A DNA stretch of 19,204 nucleotides from an uncultured Sutterella sp. (GTDB lineage: Bacteria > Pseudomonadota > Gammaproteobacteria > Burkholderiales > Burkholderiaceae_F): positions 1-19,204 of the forward strand of contig USBS01000019.1 of assembly GCA_900552915.1 (NCBI GenBank). The letters are read 5' to 3'. Under the pieces are notes generated by a model. It did not search any database. It was given only the letters and a program-made list of their open reading frames with translations, and was not told the origin of the DNA. The stretch's first letter is position 1; the number at the start of each line of letters is the position of its first letter. The position numbers and the translations under genes are program-made. Shown here piece by piece: positions 15,369 through 19,204 of the stretch.

Positions 15369-15396
15369 CGTGCGGCGTCTGTCGCACGGTTATTTT
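15369..15396 (+). promoter_or_regulatory. leader hairpin with T-rich tail before the Arg/Asp-rich gene
   Basis: CGTGCG (15369-15374) pairs with CGCACG (15383-15388) around an eight-base loop, followed by GTTATTTT. It ends just before the AGGAGAG ribosome site of the next gene. It could be the sotB terminator or an attenuator for the downstream gene. The stem is short, so the call is weak. Confidence 0.35.
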
Positions 15397-15412
15397 GCAG
15401 GAGAGAGTGCGT

Positions 15413-15916
15413 ATGACGAGTAGAAGAGCATTTTTGTCGGCAGCTTTTGCAGTTTCTCTGATGTCAGCTGCGCCGATGGCTTCGGCGGCTTTGGAAGATG
15501 TGCTGAGCGGGTTGAGCGACGCCGTAAGCCGCCGCTATGCCGAAAAGTATCGCGACGATGCCCGCTGGGACGGCAAGTACTACTACGATAGATACGACAA
15601 TCGCCGCTACAGCAAAAAAGAATGGGAACGCGAATTGAGGCGCCGCGCCAAGGCCGAAGATGAAGGCCGCGACTGGCGAGATGCCAAGCGCCGCGCCTGG
15701 GAAGACAAGAAGTACGGCAAGGACTACCGCAGGTTCAAGCGCCAGGAGGCCCGCAGAGACGCTCGCGAACGTCGCGAAGAACGCCGGGACGATCGCAGGG
15801 ATGACCGCAGGGACGGTCGTCGCCCGGATCCGAGAAGGGACGATCGCAGAGATGATCGCCGGGACGACCGTCGTCGACCGGATCCGAGAAGACCCGATCG
15901 TCGGGATGACCGCTAA
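15413..15916 (+). CDS. unrecognised secreted protein, Tat-type signal, Arg/Asp-rich tail
   Basis: I do not recognise a family. The 167-residue product begins MTSRRAFLSAAF, a twin-arginine (S-R-R-x-F-L) motif, then a hydrophobic stretch ending ASA before Ala26. This suggests export by Tat to the periplasm. Residues 26-115 are rich in Tyr, Arg, Asp and Glu and look helical (WDGKYYYDRYDNRRYSKKEW, then KRRAWEDKKYGKDYRRF). From about 116 to the end the protein is almost only Arg, Asp and Pro, with RDDRRDD units and an 18-residue repeat beginning PDPRR. AGGAGAG lies about 7 bases before ATG 15413. The gene converges on the uvrA-like gene, 19 bases away. The tail is probably a disordered polyampholyte; a nucleic acid, cell wall or metal partner is only a guess. 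Confidence 0.75.
   Translation: MTSRRAFLSAAFAVSLMSAAPMASAALEDVLSGLSDAVSRRYAEKYRDDARWDGKYYYDRYDNRRYSKKEWERELRRRAKAEDEGRDWRDAKRRAWEDKKYGKDYRRFKRQEARRDARERREERRDDRRDDRRDGRRPDPRRDDRRDDRRDDRRRPDPRRPDRRDDR
15825..15891 (+). repeat. 54-base direct repeat coding the Arg/Asp tail
   Basis: The 13-base sequence CGGATCCGAGAAG occurs at 15825-15837 and again at 15879-15891, exactly 54 bases (18 codons) apart. The bases between are made of degenerate Arg-Asp-Asp-Arg coding units. This points to growth of the tail by in-frame duplication and to a tract whose length may vary. Confidence 0.6.
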
Positions 15917-15935
15917 AGCCGGTTTCTAGACTCGG

Positions 15936-18416
15936 TTAGATGTAGCGGCCGGTACGGCTTTCCGGGCAGGCTCTGATCGTCTGAGTCGTGCCCGAGGCCA
16001 CGATGCGCCCTCCGGCTTCGCCTCCGTCGGGCCCCATGTCGATGATCCAGTCGGCATTGCGGATGACGTCGAGATCGTGTTCGATGACAACGACCGTCGC
16101 GCCGTTTTCAATGAGCCGGTTGATGACGGTGAGAAGCGTCTGTACATCCAGAGGGTGCAGCCCGATGGTCGGTTCGTCGAATACGAACACCGTATCGCTT
16201 TGCGCACGCGTCATTTCACCGGCTAGTTTTAGCCGCTGCGCTTCGCCGCCCGAAAGGTTCGGAGTGGCTTCTCCGAGCGTGAGATAGCCGAGTCCCAAGG
16301 ATGCGAGCGTCTCCAGCCGTCTGCAGACGGTGGTGAGTCCTGCGCAAGCCTTAAGCGCCGTCTCGATGTCCATAGCCATCAGCTCGGGCAACGAGTGCAG
16401 TTCCCCGTTTTTGTTTTCAAACTCGACCTTATGCGCAAAGAGGCTGTAGCGGCTGCCTCGGCAGTCGGGACAGTCGATGTTGACGTCGGGCAGGAACTGC
16501 ACGTCGAGATTGACTTCGCCTGTTCCGTCGCATGTGGGACAGCGCAGCTTGCCTGTGTTGTAGGAAAAGTCGCCCGCTTTGTAGCCGAGATCCCTTGCGT
16601 CCGGCGTCTTGGCAAAAACTTTTCGCAGTTCGTCGTGTACGTTGGCGTACGTCGCAACGGTCGAGCGCACATTGATGCCGATGGGCGAAGCGTCGATGAG
16701 CTTGACGGCGGCAATGCCGGGCGCTTCGATTGCTTCTACATGTTCGGGCAACGCTTTGCCCGCAGTTAAAGCCGAGAGTGCGGGCACGAGACTTTCCAGA
16801 ACCAATGTGGTTTTGCCCGAGCCCGAAACTCCCGTGACAACCGTAAGCCTTCCTTTGGGAATGCGCACCGATAAGGGCTTGACGGTGTGAATTGCTTTGG
16901 TGGTCAGTCGGATTTCACCCAAATCGAACGCGCTTTCGGCGGTCACGGGCTTACGCACCGATACGCCGCGGCCTGCAAGAAACGGTCCGATGCGTGAAGA
17001 TTTGCTGCGCGCGAGCTCGGCAACAGTTCCCTGAGCAATGAGGCGGCCGCCGTCGGAGCCGGCGCCCGGGCCCATTTCGATCAGGTGATCGGCTGCCGAC
17101 AAAATTTGCACGTCATGGTCCACGAACACAACAGAATTGCCGTCGGCGACCAGATCCTTCATGACGCACAACAGGCCTTCGATGTTGCTCGGATGCAGCC
17201 CGATCGAGGGTTCATCCAGCACATACAAAACGCCGGTGGTGCGGTTGCGTACGGCGCGAGCGAGCTGCATGCGCTGTCGCTCGCCCGTGGAAAGCGTTGC
17301 AGCGGAACGATCCAGCGACAAGTAGCTCAAGCCCAGCTCGCAAAGGCGTCGAGCGTTATCGAGAAACGATTCGCAGATGCTCTCGGCCATCGGACGCATG
17401 TCTTGCGGCACTGATCCGGGGACGCCCTTGACCCATTCGATGAGATCCGAGAGCGGCATCGCGCAGGCTTGAGCCAGATTGATGCCGCGCACAAGCGGCG
17501 CTCTTGCTTTTTCGGACAAGCGCGTGCCGCCGCAGGTCGGACATGCTTCTTCCTTGAGAAACTTTGCAACGCGCTTCATGCCGGACTCGTCTTTTACCTT
17601 GGCGAGCGCATTTTCCACCGTGTGTACGGCGTTGTAGTAGGTAAAGTCGAGCCACACCGGATTGGAATTTTTGCCGCCCTTATAGAGGATATGTTTTTTC
17701 TCGGCGGGACCCTCGAAAACAATTCTCCGTTCTTCTTCGGTGAGCTCCTTGAAGGGAACATCGGTTCGAACGCCCATTTCGCGGCAGACGTCGACCATAA
17801 GCGACCACATGAGCGAGCCCCATACCACCACGGCACCGCCTTCGATGGTGAGGTTTTCGTCGGGCACGAGCGTGCTGCGGTCCACGGTGCGCACGATGCC
17901 CGTGCCGCTGCAGTCCGGACAGGCGCCGGCTCCGTTGAAAGATAAATCTTCGGCCGAGGGTCCGTAAAACCGAACACCGCAGACCGGACAAACCAGCTCT
18001 TTTTCCGCGGCAACCAAAAGCGAGGGCGGCACGCGGTGTCCGTTGGGGCAAACGTGAGCGCCCAGGCGCGAAAACATCAGGCGCAGGCTGTTTAAAAGCT
18101 CCGTGCCGGTGCCGAACGTGCTGCGGATTCCGGCAATGCCGGGCCTCTGTCGCAAGGCAAGCGCGGCGGGCACATGCAGCACTTCGTCTACAGACGCTTT
18201 GGCCGCCTGTGTCATGCGGCGCCGGGTGTATGTTGAAAGAGAATCGAGGTAGCGGCGAGACCCTTCGGCGTAGAGAACGCCCAATGCAAGCGACGATTTG
18301 CCCGAACCGGAGACGCCCGCAATGCCGACGATTTCGTGCAGAGGAACCGTTACGTTGAGGTTTTTCAGATTGTGGACGCGCGCGCCGCGAATTTCGATGT
18401 TTTCGATTTTGGCCAT
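15936..18416 (-). CDS. UvrA-like ABC ATPase (short UvrA2 class, no UvrB domain)
   Basis: This is a twin-cassette UvrA relative of 826 residues, against about 940 for UvrA proper. Cassette 1 has Walker A GVSGSGKSS at residues 34-42, signature LSTGERQRMQLARAV and Walker B LYVLDEPSIGLH. Cassette 2 has GVSGSGKTT, NLSGGEAQRLKLAGEM and VFVFDEPTIGLHPLDV. Zinc-module cysteines are seen in CPDCSGTG, CPTCGGTR, and CPTCDGTGEV with CPDCRGSRY. Between CPNGHRVPP and LSFNGAGACPDC only about 35 residues remain, far fewer than in UvrA, so the UvrB-binding region appears lost. Such UvrA2 proteins are tied to DNA-damage or DNA-binding drug tolerance. ATG 18416 is preferred, with GGAAGA upstream; an in-frame TTG at 18431 is less likely. 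Confidence 0.88.
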   Translation of the reverse strand: MAKIENIEIRGARVHNLKNLNVTVPLHEIVGIAGVSGSGKSSLALGVLYAEGSRRYLDSLSTYTRRRMTQAAKASVDEVLHVPAALALRQRPGIAGIRSTFGTGTELLNSLRLMFSRLGAHVCPNGHRVPPSLLVAAEKELVCPVCGVRFYGPSAEDLSFNGAGACPDCSGTGIVRTVDRSTLVPDENLTIEGGAVVVWGSLMWSLMVDVCREMGVRTDVPFKELTEEERRIVFEGPAEKKHILYKGGKNSNPVWLDFTYYNAVHTVENALAKVKDESGMKRVAKFLKEEACPTCGGTRLSEKARAPLVRGINLAQACAMPLSDLIEWVKGVPGSVPQDMRPMAESICESFLDNARRLCELGLSYLSLDRSAATLSTGERQRMQLARAVRNRTTGVLYVLDEPSIGLHPSNIEGLLCVMKDLVADGNSVVFVDHDVQILSAADHLIEMGPGAGSDGGRLIAQGTVAELARSKSSRIGPFLAGRGVSVRKPVTAESAFDLGEIRLTTKAIHTVKPLSVRIPKGRLTVVTGVSGSGKTTLVLESLVPALSALTAGKALPEHVEAIEAPGIAAVKLIDASPIGINVRSTVATYANVHDELRKVFAKTPDARDLGYKAGDFSYNTGKLRCPTCDGTGEVNLDVQFLPDVNIDCPDCRGSRYSLFAHKVEFENKNGELHSLPELMAMDIETALKACAGLTTVCRRLETLASLGLGYLTLGEATPNLSGGEAQRLKLAGEMTRAQSDTVFVFDEPTIGLHPLDVQTLLTVINRLIENGATVVVIEHDLDVIRNADWIIDMGPDGGEAGGRIVASGTTQTIRACPESRTGRYI

Positions 18417-18522
18417 GACGATGTCTTCCAAGAGACTCTTTTTGCGAGAAGTTTAGACGCGTGCAAGCAAGCGCGCTTTGGACTAAATTAACGACGTTTC
18501 TTTTGCAGTAATCGAGAGCATC

Positions 18523-19204
18523 GTGTCCAACGCGCATCTGTTATGGCCTTATCCCAGAGTCGTCGTACATCGTGGCGGAGGATTTCACGCACCCGAAAAT
18601 ACGCTTGAAGCCTTTATCGAGGCTGAGCGGCTGGGGTGTTCGGCTGTCGAGTTCGATGTGCAGACGACGGCCGACGGCGCGCTTGTGCTTTGCCATGATG
18701 AGTACCTCGGCCGCGTTGTTCAAGGTAAGGGGCGAGTCTGCGAGATGACGGCCGAGCAGTTGCGGGGACTTTCGGTCATTAATCCCGAGCGGCCGGAACA
18801 AAAGCCCGCTCGCGTTGCCTTTTTCGACGAAGCCGTGCAGCTTTGCAGCCGCCTGGGCCTCATGATGAATGTGGAGCTCAAGCCTGCGTCGGGACATGAA
18901 TCCGTTTTGGCGGAAGCCGCTGCCGCAGCATTCGATTCGTTTGCCGTCAATGTTCTTGTGTTGGTTTCGAGCTTCAGCGCCGAATGTCTGGCAGAGTTTC
19001 ACCGACTGCAGCCGAAGCTGCCGTGCGGGTTTCTCTATGAAACCGAGGACGTCGACTGGAAGACGATTGCAAGGGAAATCAAGGTGCAGACCGTACACCC
19101 CGAAAAACGCTTCGCCGTGCCCGAGATGATTGCGGCGGCGCACGCCATGGGGCTGGGCGTACTTGCCTGGACGACCGATGCGGTCGATGAAGCGCAAAAG
19201 CTCA
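18523..19204 (+). CDS. ugpQ: glycerophosphodiester phosphodiesterase, 3' end cut off
   Basis: The enzyme splits glycerophosphodiesters into glycerol-3-phosphate and an alcohol. The TIM-barrel family motifs are present: VVVHRGGGFHAPENTLEAF near the start (HR and EN metal and catalytic residues), VEFDVQTTADGALVLCHDE (E, D and H of the active site), NVELKP, VLVSSFS, and a late VLAWTTD. The frame is open through the window end, with 227 codons visible out of about 240-250 usual. The GTG at 18523 is the best start, with only a weak GAGAG upstream. The cytoplasmic UgpQ type is favoured because no signal peptide is seen. The gene is divergent from the uvrA-like gene across 106 bases. Confidence 0.9.
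   Translation, partial: MSNAHLLWPYPRVVVHRGGGFHAPENTLEAFIEAERLGCSAVEFDVQTTADGALVLCHDEYLGRVVQGKGRVCEMTAEQLRGLSVINPERPEQKPARVAFFDEAVQLCSRLGLMMNVELKPASGHESVLAEAAAAAFDSFAVNVLVLVSSFSAECLAEFHRLQPKLPCGFLYETEDVDWKTIAREIKVQTVHPEKRFAVPEMIAAAHAMGLGVLAWTTDAVDEAQKL

Noticed and set aside
15780..15916. Repeats in the Arg/Asp tail as a CRISPR or other array
   Set aside because: The repeats are in frame, degenerate, have no unique spacers and encode a regular peptide pattern.
18417..18522. Divergent promoters between the uvrA-like gene and ugpQ, for example TTGGAC at 18478
   Set aside because: Promoters must exist here or nearby, but no -35/-10 pair with normal spacing could be fixed on either strand. No LexA-like CTG-N10-CAG box was seen.

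Overview
The window looks like a betaproteobacterial chromosome, probably order Burkholderiales; a gut Sutterella-like lineage is a guess from memory, not something the sequence proves. The support is a GC-rich coding style, the classic dcw gene order, and beta-type variants such as the NAQREHQEF block of MurF and the TTNHQ block of MurG. Gene density is high, and no stretch longer than 300 bases lacks a gene or mobile element.

Region 1 (1-11917, + strand) is the division and cell wall (dcw) cluster: murE (3' part only), murF, mraY, murD, ftsW, murG, murC, ddl, ftsQ, ftsA. The genes are tightly packed and probably co-transcribed. Together they build the UDP-MurNAc-pentapeptide (MurC/D/E/F with D-Ala-D-Ala from Ddl), move it onto lipid (MraY, MurG), polymerise it (FtsW) and place the septal machinery (FtsQ, FtsA). 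Two features are abnormal. First, murD is split by a frameshift at about 4243, best explained by an 11-base loss. Second, ftsZ, which normally follows ftsA directly, is absent.

Region 2 (about 11914-13325) is a solo-tnpB element of the IS200/IS605 (IS1341-like) kind, on the - strand, inserted exactly at the ftsA stop codon. Its right end, with the hairpin expected of a TnpB guide (omega) RNA, supplies the last base of the final ftsA sense codon and the whole TGA stop. The RNA guide predicted from this end would match the last 16-20 bases of ftsA. The TnpB keeps its catalytic D/E/D residues but has lost one zinc-ribbon cysteine.

Region 3 (13355-15916, + strand) is accessory or housekeeping: an MdaB-type NADPH:quinone reductase, a strong terminator, a SotB-type sugar efflux MFS transporter, and an unrecognised secreted protein with a twin-arginine signal and an Arg/Asp repeat tail.

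Region 4 (15936-19204) holds a short UvrA-like ABC ATPase on the - strand that seems to lack the UvrB-binding domain. Divergent from it is a glycerophosphodiester phosphodiesterase (UgpQ-like), cut off by the window end.
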